A stretch of DNA of 64,000 bases. It comes from Jiangella sp. DSM 45060 (GTDB lineage: Bacteria > Actinomycetota > Actinomycetes > Jiangellales > Jiangellaceae). Below, piece by piece: positions 51,695 through 59,976 of this stretch (position 1 is the first letter of the stretch; the number at the start of each line of letters is the position of its first letter). The notes beneath the pieces were generated by a model. That model ran no database searches, was not told where the DNA came from, and was given only the letters and a program-made list of their open reading frames with translations. Position numbers and translations under genes: made by a program. The stretch covers positions 1,054,001-1,118,000 of the forward strand of contig NZ_LT629771.1 of assembly GCF_900105175.1 (NCBI RefSeq). Direction: 5' to 3'.

Positions 51695-53485
51695 ATGGAA
51701 GAAACAGTGGTGCTGCTCGCCGACGATCTGACCGGTGCGGCGGAAGCCGCCGCCGCCTTCGCCATGCGCACTCCGCGCATCGTCAGTCTCGACGCACTGC
51801 GCTCCCTGCGCGCATCGCACACAGTCGGCGTGGTCGCCGTCGACACCGACTCACGCTATGTCAGCCCGGAGCTGGCCGCCGAACGGTGCCGCGCGGCGCT
51901 CGCGCTGCTGCCGCCCGGCCTCGTGGTCAAGAAGATCGACTCGACGCTGCGCGGGCCGCTGGCGGCCGAGGTGGCGGCGCTGCGCGAGCTGGGCGGGCTG
52001 CTCGTGGTCTCGCCCGCGCTGCCCGCGCTGGGGCGCACGGTCGTCGGCGGCGTGGTCCTGGTCGACGGCGTGCCGCTCGACCGGTCCGCGGCATGGGCGG
52101 CCGAGGCGCGGCCGGCGCCCACGTCGGTGGCCGAGGCGCTGGCGCCGCTGCCGGTGGTGACGGTCTCGCTCGCCGCGGTGCGCGGCGGCGTGGACGCTCT
52201 GGCGACGGCGCTGCGCGTGGCGGCTGACCGCCGCCAGGTCGCGGTCTGCGACGCCGAGACCGACGACGACCTCGACCGTATCGTCGTGGCCGCGCTGGCG
52301 GCCGCCGCCGGTGACCTGCCGGTCCGATGGGCCGGATCGGCCGGTCTGGCGCATGCGCTGGCCCGCGCGCAGGTGGCGGCGGACGCCTCGCCGTCGGGCG
52401 GGTCGCAGGGTGGGGTGGCGTCGGTTGGTGGGCGGCCGGGTTCGCCACCGGGAGGGGTGGCGTCGGCTGCTGGACGGACGGGGTTGCCGCCGGGAGGGGT
52501 GGCGTCGGCTGCTGGACGGACGGGATCCCCACCGGGGGTGGCGTCGGCTGGTGAGCAGACGGGGTTGCCGCCGGGTCGGGTGGCGTCGGCTGCTGGACGG
52601 ACGGGGTTGCCGCCGGGAGGGGTGGCGTCGGTTGGTGAGCAGACGGGATCCCCACCGGGGGTGGCGTCGGCTGGTGAGCAGACGGGGTTGCCGGGGGTGG
52701 CGGCCGGCGGGGGTGGCCAGCTCGGGCCGCTGTCGGCCGGGCCGATCCTGTTCGTCGTCGGCACGGCGGCAGCGGCGGCGCGCGCCCAGCTGGCGGCGCT
52801 GGCCGAGCACGTCGAGACCGTGGTCGAGCTCGATCCCGGCGAACTCGCCCGTCTCGCCGGCATCGCCGATCCGCCGGGCATCGCTGGTCCGGCCGAACCT
52901 GCTGGTCCTGCCGGGCCTGTTGGTCCTGCCGGGCCCGGTGGTCCGGCCGGGCCTGTTGGTCCCGTTGGGCCCGGTGGTCCGGCCGAGCCTGCTGGCCCCG
53001 TCGGGCCCGGTGGTCCTGCCGCGCCCGGTGGTCCGGCCGAGCCTGCTGGCCCCGTCGGGCCCGGTGGTCCTGCCGCGCCCGCTGGTCCCGCCGGCCTGGC
53101 CGAAGTCGCGCACGACCTCGCCGTCCGCGCCGACGGCCGCACGGCCGTCGTCCATCTTGCTGACGCCGCCGGGGCGGCACGGTCGCCGATGGCGGTGGAG
53201 GCGTTGGCGCGGGTGGTCGCGCCGGCCGCCCGTGAGCATCCGGCGCTCGTGCTCACCGGCGGCGAGACCGCGCGCGCCGTCCTCGTCGCCATCGGTGCCG
53301 GCGAGCTGCACGTCCGCGAAGCGTGGGACGACGGCGTCGTCGTCAGCGCCACGCCCGACGGCCGGATCGTCGTCACCAAACCCGGCGCGTTCGGCGGTCC
53401 GCACGCGCTCGTGCGCATCGCCGAGCGCCTCTCCGGCACCCGGCACCCGCACGTCGAGCACAGCCCGCACGAGGAGGACACATGA
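51695..53485 (+). CDS. DUF1537 four-carbon acid-sugar kinase with two repeat inserts
   Basis: The 596-aa protein is long for a family of about 400-450 aa. The N-terminal domain has [15 protein letters not shown] (substrate-binding Asp10, Asp11), VDTDSR and [10 protein letters not shown]. The C-terminal nucleotide domain has [27 protein letters not shown] and TKPGAFGGP. Relatives phosphorylate threonate or erythronate at O4. The excess length is two in-frame repeat blocks: about seven 14-residue units (residues 239-338) in the interdomain linker and a collagen-like Gly-Pro-rich block (395-468) inside the second domain. ATG 51695 is 7 bases after AAGGAG. Coupled to pdxA by an ATGA overlap. Confidence 0.85.
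   Translation: MEETVVLLADDLTGAAEAAAAFAMRTPRIVSLDALRSLRASHTVGVVAVDTDSRYVSPELAAERCRAALALLPPGLVVKKIDSTLRGPLAAEVAALRELGGLLVVSPALPALGRTVVGGVVLVDGVPLDRSAAWAAEARPAPTSVAEALAPLPVVTVSLAAVRGGVDALATALRVAADRRQVAVCDAETDDDLDRIVVAALAAAAGDLPVRWAGSAGLAHALARAQVAADASPSGGSQGGVASVGGRPGSPPGGVASAAGRTGLPPGGVASAAGRTGSPPGVASAGEQTGLPPGRVASAAGRTGLPPGGVASVGEQTGSPPGVASAGEQTGLPGVAAGGGGQLGPLSAGPILFVVGTAAAAARAQLAALAEHVETVVELDPGELARLAGIADPPGIAGPAEPAGPAGPVGPAGPGGPAGPVGPVGPGGPAEPAGPVGPGGPAAPGGPAEPAGPVGPGGPAAPAGPAGLAEVAHDLAVRADGRTAVVHLADAAGAARSPMAVEALARVVAPAAREHPALVLTGGETARAVLVAIGAGELHVREAWDDGVVVSATPDGRIVVTKPGAFGGPHALVRIAERLSGTRHPHVEHSPHEEDT
52408..52706. repeat. in-frame minisatellite, about seven 39-42-bp units
   Basis: Units encode [14 protein letters not shown] and close variants ([27 protein letters not shown]). 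Unit lengths are multiples of three, so the frame is preserved. Neighbouring units are nearly identical in DNA, which suggests recent expansion. Confidence 0.9.
52876..53099. repeat. in-frame collagen-like repeat with two perfect 54-bp copies
   Basis: Gly-x-y triplets rich in Pro and Ala ([19 protein letters not shown] pattern) run for about 74 residues. Within it, 52973-53026 is repeated exactly at 53027-53080. Confidence 0.9.
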
Positions 53486-54474
53486 AGACACCCCTGGTCG
53501 CCGTCACCATGGGCGACGGCGCCGGCGTCGGCCCCGAGGTCGTCGTACGGGCGCTGGCCGACCCAGAGGTGCGGTCGCTGTGCCGGCCGGTGGTCGTCGG
53601 CGATCTCCGGCGGTTGCGCGACGCCGCCCGCATCACCGGGGTCGAGGTCGAGGTGCGGGCGATCGGCGGGCCGGAGGATGCCGCGTTCGAGCCGGGCACG
53701 ATCGACGTCATCGATCTCGGGCTGCTGCCGGACGATCTTCCGTACGGCGTGCTGTCGGCGGTCGCGGGCGACGCGGCGTACCAGTACGTGAAGGTGGCCA
53801 GCGAGCTGGCCGTCGCCGGGCGCGTGCAGGCCATCTGCACGGCACCGCTCAACAAGGAGGCGCTGCACGCGGGCGGTCATCCGTACCCCGGACACACCGA
53901 GTTGCTGGCCGAGCTGTGTGGCGTCGACGAAGTGTCGATGATGCTGTCGACGCCCACGGTGAAGGTCATCCACGTCACCACCCACATCGGGCTGGTCGAC
54001 GCCATCGAGCGCATCGACGACGCGCTGGTCGAGCGGACCATCCGGCGCGGCGACGCGACCCTGCGCGACGCCGGCCTGGCCAGGCCACGGCTCGGCGTGT
54101 GCGGCATCAACCCGCACGCCGGCGAGAACGGGTTGTTCGGCCGCGGCGAGGAGGCCGAGAAGATCGTCCCGGCGGTGGAACGGTGCCGTGCCGACGGCCT
54201 CGACGTGCACGGCCCGCTGCCCGCCGACACCGCGTTCTTCCTGGCCGGCCGCGGCGACTACGACCTCATCGTGGCGATGTACCACGACCAGGGGCACGGC
54301 CCGGTGAAGGTGCTCGGGCTCGAGGCGGGCGTGAACATCAGCGTCGGGCTGCCGGTCATCCGCACGTCCGTCGACCACGGCACGGCGTTCGACATCGCCG
54401 GCACCGGCCGCGCCGACGCCGGTAGCATGATCGAGGCTCTGCGCCAGGCGGCCGCGCTCGCGCCGAGCCCGTAG
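53482..54474 (+). CDS. pdxA: PdxA2-type 4-phospho-acid dehydrogenase
   Basis: The 330-aa member of the PdxA family has metal ligands His168 (VTTHIG), His212 (NPHAGENG) and His268 (MYHDQGHGP), plus APLNKEAL. True PdxA serves vitamin B6 synthesis; copies next to DUF1537 kinases (PdxA2) oxidatively decarboxylate 3-keto or 4-phospho C4 acids to dihydroxyacetone phosphate. The context here favours the PdxA2 role. ATG overlaps the kinase stop. Confidence 0.9.
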   Translation: MKTPLVAVTMGDGAGVGPEVVVRALADPEVRSLCRPVVVGDLRRLRDAARITGVEVEVRAIGGPEDAAFEPGTIDVIDLGLLPDDLPYGVLSAVAGDAAYQYVKVASELAVAGRVQAICTAPLNKEALHAGGHPYPGHTELLAELCGVDEVSMMLSTPTVKVIHVTTHIGLVDAIERIDDALVERTIRRGDATLRDAGLARPRLGVCGINPHAGENGLFGRGEEAEKIVPAVERCRADGLDVHGPLPADTAFFLAGRGDYDLIVAMYHDQGHGPVKVLGLEAGVNISVGLPVIRTSVDHGTAFDIAGTGRADAGSMIEALRQAAALAPSP

Positions 54475-54489
54475 CGAGCGAGGTGGGGG

Positions 54490-55278
54490 ATGAACGACCG
54501 GCTGACCGCACGCGACCGGCGACGCGCCATCGTCGACATGGCGTGGACCGACGGGCGGGCCGGGGTCGGCCAGCTGGCGGTGCACTTCGGCGTCACCGAG
54601 TCGACCATCCGCCGCGACCTCGCGCTGCTCACGTCACAGGGCCAGCTCGCCCGCACCTACGGCGGCGCCATGGCGCACGGTCTCGTCTACGAGGCCTCAC
54701 TGGGCCAGCGGGCACGGGAAGGGTTCCGGCAGAAGCAGTCCATCGCCGCCTGGGCGGCCGAGCAGATCGGCCCCGGCGAGACCGTCCTCCTCGACGCCGG
54801 CACCACCACCGGGCAACTCGCTCGTGAGCTGCGCGAACGCGATCAGCTCACGGTCGTCACCATCGGGCTGACGGTGCTCAACGAGCTGGCCGACGCTGAC
54901 GGCGTCGACGTGCTGTGCCTGGGCGGGCGGCTGCGGCACATCAGCCAGGGCCTGGTCGGGCCGTTCGCCGAGGCGGCGCTGGAACGCATCACGGCCGACC
55001 GCGCCTTCCTCGGCGCCGACGCCGTCACCGTCGAGAACGGGATCTGCGAGGCCAACCTCGAACAGACCCGCCTCAAGGAGATGATGATGACGCGCGCCGA
55101 GCAGGTGTACGTGCTGGCCGACGCCAGCAAGCTCGGACAGCGTCCGTTCCACGCGTGGGCGCGCATGCCCCCGTCGTGGACACTGGTCACAGACGACGGC
55201 GCCGCACGCGCCGAAGTGGAGCGATTCCGCGCGGCGGGCGTCGAGGTGATCGTCACCGGCACCAAGGTCGCGACCTGA
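54490..55278 (+). CDS. DeoR-family transcriptional regulator
   Basis: The 262-aa protein has an N-terminal HTH (about 25-46; [19 protein letters not shown]) with the wing RTYGGA, then a DeoRC sensor domain ([38 protein letters not shown]). GAGGTGGGG lies before the ATG. Members sense phosphorylated sugars; here probably the product of the kinase, acting at the palindrome at 51575. Confidence 0.92.
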   Translation: MNDRLTARDRRRAIVDMAWTDGRAGVGQLAVHFGVTESTIRRDLALLTSQGQLARTYGGAMAHGLVYEASLGQRAREGFRQKQSIAAWAAEQIGPGETVLLDAGTTTGQLARELRERDQLTVVTIGLTVLNELADADGVDVLCLGGRLRHISQGLVGPFAEAALERITADRAFLGADAVTVENGICEANLEQTRLKEMMMTRAEQVYVLADASKLGQRPFHAWARMPPSWTLVTDDGAARAEVERFRAAGVEVIVTGTKVAT

Positions 55279-55293
55279 CCGACGGGAGGCCCC

Positions 55294-55671
55294 ATGACCG
55301 GCACACACGCGCACAGGCGCCGTTTCCCCGGTGACGCAGTGGGTAACGCTGACGACATGACGTTGCTGACGATCGGGGCCGGGCAACTCGACGAAGCCCG
55401 GCTCTCGTCCGCCGGACGGGCGTCGCGGACCCTGCACAGCGGCTCCCGGTTGCGCCAGACCCTCATCGCGCTCACCGCAGGCACGCGCATGAACGAGCAC
55501 CAGAGCCCCGGCGACGCGACCGTGCACTGCCTGCAAGGCCACGTCACGTTGCGCACGCGCGACCGCGTCATCGCCGTCGGCGCCGGTCAGCTCGTCGACG
55601 CGCCGCCGGAACGGCACGACGTCCTCGCCGACGAGGACTCCCTGATCATCCTCACCGTCGGCGTTGTCTGA
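55294..55671 (+). CDS. small cupin-domain protein
   Basis: The 125-aa protein has a single beta-barrel cupin: MNEHQSPGDATVHCLQGHVT (motif 1, His and Glu metal ligands) and PPERHDVLADEDSLIILT (motif 2). ATG 55294 follows GGGAGG by 4 bases; a second ATG at 55357 would lack a ribosome site. May be an isomerase or sensor for the acid-sugar pathway, or an unrelated stress protein. Confidence 0.8.
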   Translation: MTGTHAHRRRFPGDAVGNADDMTLLTIGAGQLDEARLSSAGRASRTLHSGSRLRQTLIALTAGTRMNEHQSPGDATVHCLQGHVTLRTRDRVIAVGAGQLVDAPPERHDVLADEDSLIILTVGVV

Positions 55672-55687
55672 CCCCGGCCACGCGTCG

Positions 55688-56728
55688 TCAGTCGCGGCGC
55701 GGACGGGCCGCCCGGCCCCAGGCGTCGAGCAGCCGCGCGGCCGACCCGCCGACCGGGCCGACGACGTCCTCGAGGTCCCCCGGCAGCGTCGCCGACTCGA
55801 CCGCCGGCAGCGCCTGCGCGGCGTCGTCGATCAGCGACGAGCACACCGCCAGCAGGTACTCGGGCACGACGAGGCGCGGGTCGACGCAGCCGACGACGGG
55901 AACGCCGGCCGCCGCGATGAGCGGGAACACCGTCCCCGGGATGCCGATGGCAACTTCGGCCCGCGCCGACGCCTGCAGCGACGAGACCGCGCTGATCTCG
56001 TAGCGGCTCCACAGCGCCGGGTTCTCCCGCGGGTGCAGGCCGACGAGGACGTGCTTGCCGGCCGCCTCGAGCGCAGCCGCGGCGTCGAGCAGCAGCTGCG
56101 TGCCGGGCGCGGCGCCACCGGTCTGGTCGGGGTAGGTGACGCTGGTGAGGACGAGGACGGTGCCCGGCTCCGGCGCCGGCGTCGGCAGCGTGTCGGTCTG
56201 CGGCGAGCCGACGACGCGGACCCGGCGGTGGGTGCCGAGGTGCCCGGCGAACGACCGGCCCTCCGCCGCCGACGAGGACGTGACCAGCCGTAGCCGCCGC
56301 TCGAACTCGTGCGCCCGGGCCGCCTCCGTGGCGTTGAGGTAGGCCAGCGACGACGCGGCCAGCGGCGTGTGCCGGCCGGCCGCCGCGGCGCAGTCGGCGG
56401 GCCAGTCGGTCGCCCCGGTGACGACGAGCAGGTCGGCCGCCGGGTCGTCGTCGGGTGTGACGACCGGGACGGTCTCGCCGGGCGCGACCTGCGACAGGTC
56501 CGGGACCAGCTGCCGGACGTCCCAGCGGCGGCGCGCGATCTCGGCCAGCAGTGGCCGCACGTGGTATGTGCCCCACGGCTCGTTCGTGGCGACGAGGATC
56601 CGCGGCGGCCGGACGGCGGCGGACGCCGCGGGCACACCGGCGGCGGCCATACCGAGGCCGCCCAGGCCGAGGCCGGCCAGCGAACCGGCGACGAAGGAAC
56701 GACGGGACGGGCGGGACGAAACGGTCAT
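55688..56728 (-). CDS. Tat-exported Rossmann/GT-B-like protein of unknown function
   Basis: The 346-aa protein has a twin-arginine signal (SRRSFVAGSLAGLGLGGLGM, cleavage near ASA-AVR). The mature part (RILVATNEPWGTYHVRPLLA; VLVGLHPRENPALW; EVAIGIPGTVFPLIAAAGVP) resembles GT-B or CDP-glycerol-transferase-type nucleotide-sugar enzymes. A nucleotide-dependent fold outside the membrane is odd; it may have lost catalysis or bind glycans. ATG 56728 has no obvious Shine-Dalgarno. Function not recognised. Confidence 0.65.
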   Translation of the reverse strand: MTVSSRPSRRSFVAGSLAGLGLGGLGMAAAGVPAASAAVRPPRILVATNEPWGTYHVRPLLAEIARRRWDVRQLVPDLSQVAPGETVPVVTPDDDPAADLLVVTGATDWPADCAAAAGRHTPLAASSLAYLNATEAARAHEFERRLRLVTSSSAAEGRSFAGHLGTHRRVRVVGSPQTDTLPTPAPEPGTVLVLTSVTYPDQTGGAAPGTQLLLDAAAALEAAGKHVLVGLHPRENPALWSRYEISAVSSLQASARAEVAIGIPGTVFPLIAAAGVPVVGCVDPRLVVPEYLLAVCSSLIDDAAQALPAVESATLPGDLEDVVGPVGGSAARLLDAWGRAARPRRD

Positions 56729-56871
56729 GCGGCGCACCGTACCCACTCCGGCCGGCGCCGGCGTGAACGCTCGGTGAACCGCCCTGGCCAGGCCCGGCGG
56801 GGCGTGGTGAGGAGGAGGCGTGATGAGGAGGGGCGTGGGTGAGGAGGGCGTGGGAGCGAGCAGGGGCGACG

Positions 56872-56947
56872 GCTAGCGGGGCGGAGCGGGCAGGCGGGAG
56901 TGGGCAGCGGGAGTGGGCAGCGGGAGTGGCAGGGCGGGAGTGGCAGG
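56872..56947. repeat. G-rich minisatellite, left part (interrupted by the IS)
   Basis: Short units (GGGAGTGGGCAGC, GGCGGGAGTGGCAGG) repeat up to the left end of the IS element. They continue on the other side from 58369, so the insertion split one array. Confidence 0.8.
56940..56947. repeat. IS target-site duplication, left
   Basis: GTGGCAGG, identical to 58369-58376. Eight-base duplications are standard for IS256-family insertions. Confidence 0.85.
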
Positions 56948-56975
56948 GGTGACGTCCCTTGGCGTGGTGGAGTTC
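56948..56975. repeat. left inverted repeat of the IS
   Basis: Begins GGTGACGTCCC and ends GGTGGAGTTC; 23 of 28 bases match the right repeat. Confidence 0.88.
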
Positions 56976-57079
56976 CCGGCCCGCTTGAGCGTCGTCGTGT
57001 CGACGGTGGCGTAGGGCGGCCATCGTGCGACGGTCAGTGAGACCTGACTAGGGATCTCACGAGAGGACACGAACGCACG

Positions 57080-58309
57080 ATGGCCTTGGACCATGCTGCC
57101 CTACTTGAGGTGCTCGAGGCGATGCGGGCCGCTGACGTGGACGATCGGGTTCGCACCGCGGCGCAGGCGATGTATCAGGCGTTGATCGAGGCCGAGGCGA
57201 CGGCGGTGATCGGCGCCGGTCCGTGGGAACGCAGCGCGGATCGGACCGCGCACCGCAACGGCTCGCGACCGCGGACCCTGTCGACCACGGCCGGGGATCT
57301 GGAGTTGCGCATTCCCAAGTTGCGCACCGGGTCGTTCTTCCCCTCCCTGTTGGAGCGGCGCCGCCGAGTCGACCAGGCGTTGTTCGCCGTGATCATGGAG
57401 GCCTACCTGCACGGGGTGTCGACCCGCAAGGTCGACGACCTGGTCAAGGCGCTGGGCGCGGACAGCGGGATCTCCAAGTCGGAGGTGTCGCGGATCTGCG
57501 CCGACCTCGACGCCGAGGTCTCCAGCTTCCGGGACCGGTCGCTGGCCGATCAGGCCTATCCGTACGTGTTCCTCGACGCCACCTACTGCAAGGCTCGGGT
57601 GAACCGCCGCGTGGTGTCCCAGGCGGTGGTCATCGCCACCGGCGTCACCGCCGACGGGCGCCGCGAGGTGCTCGGATTCGACGTCGGTGACAGCGAGGAC
57701 GGCGCGTTCTGGACCGCGTTCCTGCGCTCGTTGAAGGCCCGCGGGCTGGGCGGTGTCCAGCTGGTCATCTCCGACGCCCACACCGGCCTCAAGCACGCCA
57801 TCGCCTCGGTGCTGCTCGGGGCGGCCTGGCAGCGCTGCCGGGTGCACTTCCTACGCAACGTGCTCGCCCAGGTCCCCAAGGGCAACGCCGAGATGGTGGC
57901 CGCGGCGATCCGCACCATCTTCGCCCAGCCCGACGCCGAGCACGTGCACGAGCAGTTCGACGTCATCGCCACCATGCTCGGCCGGCAACTACCCAAGGTC
58001 GAACAGATGCTGCGCGACGCCAGTAACGATCTCCTCGCGTTCGCGGCGTTCCCGATCAGTCACTGGAAGAAGATCTGGTCGACCAACCCGCTGGAACGGC
58101 TGAACAAGGAGGTCAAACGCCGCACCGACGTCGTCGGAGTGTTCCCCAACCCCGCCGCCCTGCTCCGCCTGGCCGGCGCTGTCCTGGTGGAGGCCCACGA
58201 TGAATGGCAGGTCGCCGCCGAACGCCGCTACCTCTCCGAAGCCTCCATGGCGCTACTCACCACACCCACCACCAAGGAGGTGGCCAAACCCGAACTCATG
58301 ACGGCATGA
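57080..58309 (+). CDS. IS256/Mutator-type transposase
   Basis: The 409-aa DDE transposase, full length for the family. Catalytic residues appear as Asp166 (FLDATYCKARV), Asp232 (VISDAHTGLKHAI) and Glu339 (STNPLERLNKEVKRRT). The CRVHFLRN motif lies between the second Asp and Glu, as in all IS256 members. N-terminal part has HRNGSRPRTLSTTAG DNA-binding features. GAGAGGA lies about 12 bases before the ATG. No frameshift or stop. Confidence 0.96.
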   Translation: MALDHAALLEVLEAMRAADVDDRVRTAAQAMYQALIEAEATAVIGAGPWERSADRTAHRNGSRPRTLSTTAGDLELRIPKLRTGSFFPSLLERRRRVDQALFAVIMEAYLHGVSTRKVDDLVKALGADSGISKSEVSRICADLDAEVSSFRDRSLADQAYPYVFLDATYCKARVNRRVVSQAVVIATGVTADGRREVLGFDVGDSEDGAFWTAFLRSLKARGLGGVQLVISDAHTGLKHAIASVLLGAAWQRCRVHFLRNVLAQVPKGNAEMVAAAIRTIFAQPDAEHVHEQFDVIATMLGRQLPKVEQMLRDASNDLLAFAAFPISHWKKIWSTNPLERLNKEVKRRTDVVGVFPNPAALLRLAGAVLVEAHDEWQVAAERRYLSEASMALLTTPTTKEVAKPELMTA

Positions 58310-58340
58310 TCTAACCCACTGACCCCGCACAGTGGTCGAA

Positions 58341-58368
58341 GAACTCCACCTCTCAGCGGGACGTCACC
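58341..58368. repeat. right inverted repeat of the IS
   Basis: Inverse of the left end: GAACTCCACC, seven bases, GGGACGTCACC. Confidence 0.88.
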
Positions 58369-58376
58369 GTGGCAGG
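58369..58376. repeat. IS target-site duplication, right
   Basis: GTGGCAGG, the same as 56940-56947. Confidence 0.85.
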
Positions 58377-58840
58377 GCGAGGGCTAGCGGGGCGGAGCGG
58401 GCAAGCGGGGCGGAGCGGGCAAGCGGGAGCAGGGCGGGAGCGGCAGGCGGGAGCGGGCGGGGCGGGAGCGGCTGGCGGGAGTGGGCGGGGCGAGGGCTAG
58501 CGGGGCGGAGCGGGCAAGCGGGAGCAGGGCGGGAGCGGCTGGCGGGAGTGGGCGGGGCGAGGGCTAGCGGGGCGGAGCGGGCAAGCGGGAGCAGGGCGGG
58601 AGCGGCAGGCGGGAGCGGGCGGGGCGGGAGCGGCTGGCGGGAGTGGGCGGGGCTGGGAGTGGGCGGGGCGGGAGTGGGCGGGGCGGGAGTGGGCGGGGCT
58701 GGGAGTGGGCGGGGCGGGAGTGGGCGGGGCTGGGAGTGGGCGGGGCTGGGAGTGGGCGGGGCTGGGAGTGGGCGGGGCTGGGAGTGGGCGGGGCGGGAGT
58801 GGGCGGGGCTGGGAGTGGGCAGGGCGGGAGCGAGCACGAG
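58369..58840. repeat. G-rich minisatellite, right part, about 470 bp
   Basis: It starts with a longer higher-order unit of about 68-80 bp (GCGAGGGCTAGCGGGGCGGAG and following) repeated three times. From about 58640 it turns into a dense run of 12-17-bp units of GGGAGTGGGCGGGG(CT), around a dozen copies. Runs of G at regular spacing would allow quadruplex folding. No gene is called here, since open frames are Gly/Arg/Trp-rich and repeat-driven. It ends at the SDR stop codon. Confidence 0.9.
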
Positions 58841-59548
58841 CTACCAGGAGACCGGGCGGCCGTCGCGGAAGAAGGCGCCCGTCGGGCCGTCGTCGGGGAG
58901 GGTGGCTGCCCAGACGATGCCGGCCGCGCCGGACTCGACCGGCCGCCCGCCCGGCCCGCCCATGTCGGTCGCCACCCAGCCGGGACAGATCGAGTTGACC
59001 AGGATCCGGTCGCGCCGCAGCTCGTCGGCCAGCATCCGCGTCACCGCGTTGAGCGCCGCCTTCGTCATGCTGTAGGCGGGCGTGCCGCCGCCCATGCTCG
59101 CCAGCGACCCGCCCTCGCTGGACACGTTGACGATGCGCGGATGGGCGCTCGCGCGCAGCAGCGGGAGCAGCGTCATCGCCAGCCGCCAGGGACCGTAGAC
59201 GTTGGTCTCGGCGGCCTCGCGGACGACGTCGAGGTCGGCGGAGGCGGCGCGCTGCCAGGTGTCGTAGTGGATGGCGGCGTTGTTGACGAGGACGTCGACG
59301 CGGGCGAACTCGGCCGACAGGAACCGGGCCAGCTCGTCCGCGTGCGACGGTACGGTGACGTCGAGGCGGACGGGGACGACGTCACCGGCCAGCCCCGCGG
59401 CCGCCGACCGGGCCGCCTCCGGCGAACGGGCCGTCAGCACGACGGTGTGCCCGCGGGCGGCCAGCTGCCGGCACACCTCCAGGCCGATGCCGCGGTTGCC
59501 GCCCGTGACGACGGCGACCGGCGGCGTCCGCGGTCCGGTCGCGGTCAA
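58841..59548 (-). CDS. short-chain dehydrogenase/reductase
   Basis: The 235-aa classical SDR has VAVVTGGNRGIGLEV (TGxxxGIG), LVNNAA, the catalytic Ser region VNVSSEGG and YSMTK (Tyr-x-x-x-Lys). Start taken as TTG at 59548, which overlaps the previous stop as TTGA and puts 10 residues before the NAD strand; no better start exists in frame. Third gene of an AraC-SnoaL-SDR operon. Substrate unknown. Confidence 0.88.
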   Translation of the reverse strand: MTATGPRTPPVAVVTGGNRGIGLEVCRQLAARGHTVVLTARSPEAARSAAAGLAGDVVPVRLDVTVPSHADELARFLSAEFARVDVLVNNAAIHYDTWQRAASADLDVVREAAETNVYGPWRLAMTLLPLLRASAHPRIVNVSSEGGSLASMGGGTPAYSMTKAALNAVTRMLADELRRDRILVNSICPGWVATDMGGPGGRPVESGAAGIVWAATLPDDGPTGAFFRDGRPVSW

Positions 59549-59976
59549 GCGACCCGCCCGCCCGCGCCGGCCTCGCACCGCGCCGTGGCGGCCTCGGTCA
59601 GCGCGCGGTCGCCCTCCTCGTACGTGGCGTGCAGCGTGATGGCGGCGATGCGGTCGCCGGAAACACGGACGTCGTACCAGCCGGCCACCATCCAGGTGGA
59701 GCGGCGCTCGCCGTCGACGAGGTGGTGGTACCCGCGGACGGTGGTGGTGCGGCGGTCGCCGTCGGCGAGGACGGGGCCGGTCAGGTGCTGCGTCGCGTCG
59801 AAGCCGGGCAGCAGCGCACGCCAGCGCGCCACCACCTCGGGGCCGGCCACGGTTTCGGGCGAGCCGCCCCACAACGAGGTGTAGTCGAGCCGCACCTCGT
59901 CGGCGAGGACGGCCAGCACGCCGTCCCAGTCCAGCGTGTCGACGGCGTGCAGCAGGGAGGTCACCGAGTCGGTCAT
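59545..59976 (-). CDS. SnoaL/NTF2-like protein
   Basis: The 143-aa cone-fold protein has LLHAVDTLDWDGVLAVLADE, YTSLWGGSPETVAGPEVVAR, TVRGYHHLVDGERRSTWMVA and GWYDVRVSGDRIAAIT, typical of SnoaL-like ketosteroid-isomerase relatives. ATG overlaps the AraC stop. Probably a small-molecule-binding or isomerase partner of the SDR. Confidence 0.85.
   Translation of the reverse strand: MTDSVTSLLHAVDTLDWDGVLAVLADEVRLDYTSLWGGSPETVAGPEVVARWRALLPGFDATQHLTGPVLADGDRRTTTVRGYHHLVDGERRSTWMVAGWYDVRVSGDRIAAITLHATYEEGDRALTEAATARCEAGAGGRVA

Larger units (their letters stand above)
56948..58368 (+). mobile_element. IS256-family insertion sequence, complete, 1421 bp
   Basis: One transposase gene bounded by 28-bp imperfect inverted repeats. 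Both ends read GGTGACGTCCC, seven mostly unmatched bases, then GGTGGAGTTC. An exact 8-bp target duplication (GTGGCAGG) flanks it. Size, repeat length and duplication match the family. All parts are intact, so the element looks recent and possibly active. Confidence 0.92.

Noticed and set aside
52408-53099. Frameshift or pseudogene in the DUF1537 kinase
   Set aside because: The frame continues through both repeats and all conserved kinase motifs are present on both sides.
58369-58840. Possible CRISPR array
   Set aside because: Units are directly adjacent and of variable length with no unique spacers and no cas genes nearby; this is a minisatellite.
58332-59075. Plus-strand Gly/Trp/Arg-rich open frame in the minisatellite
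   Set aside because: Driven by the repeat alone, overlaps the SDR gene, no start context and no domain.
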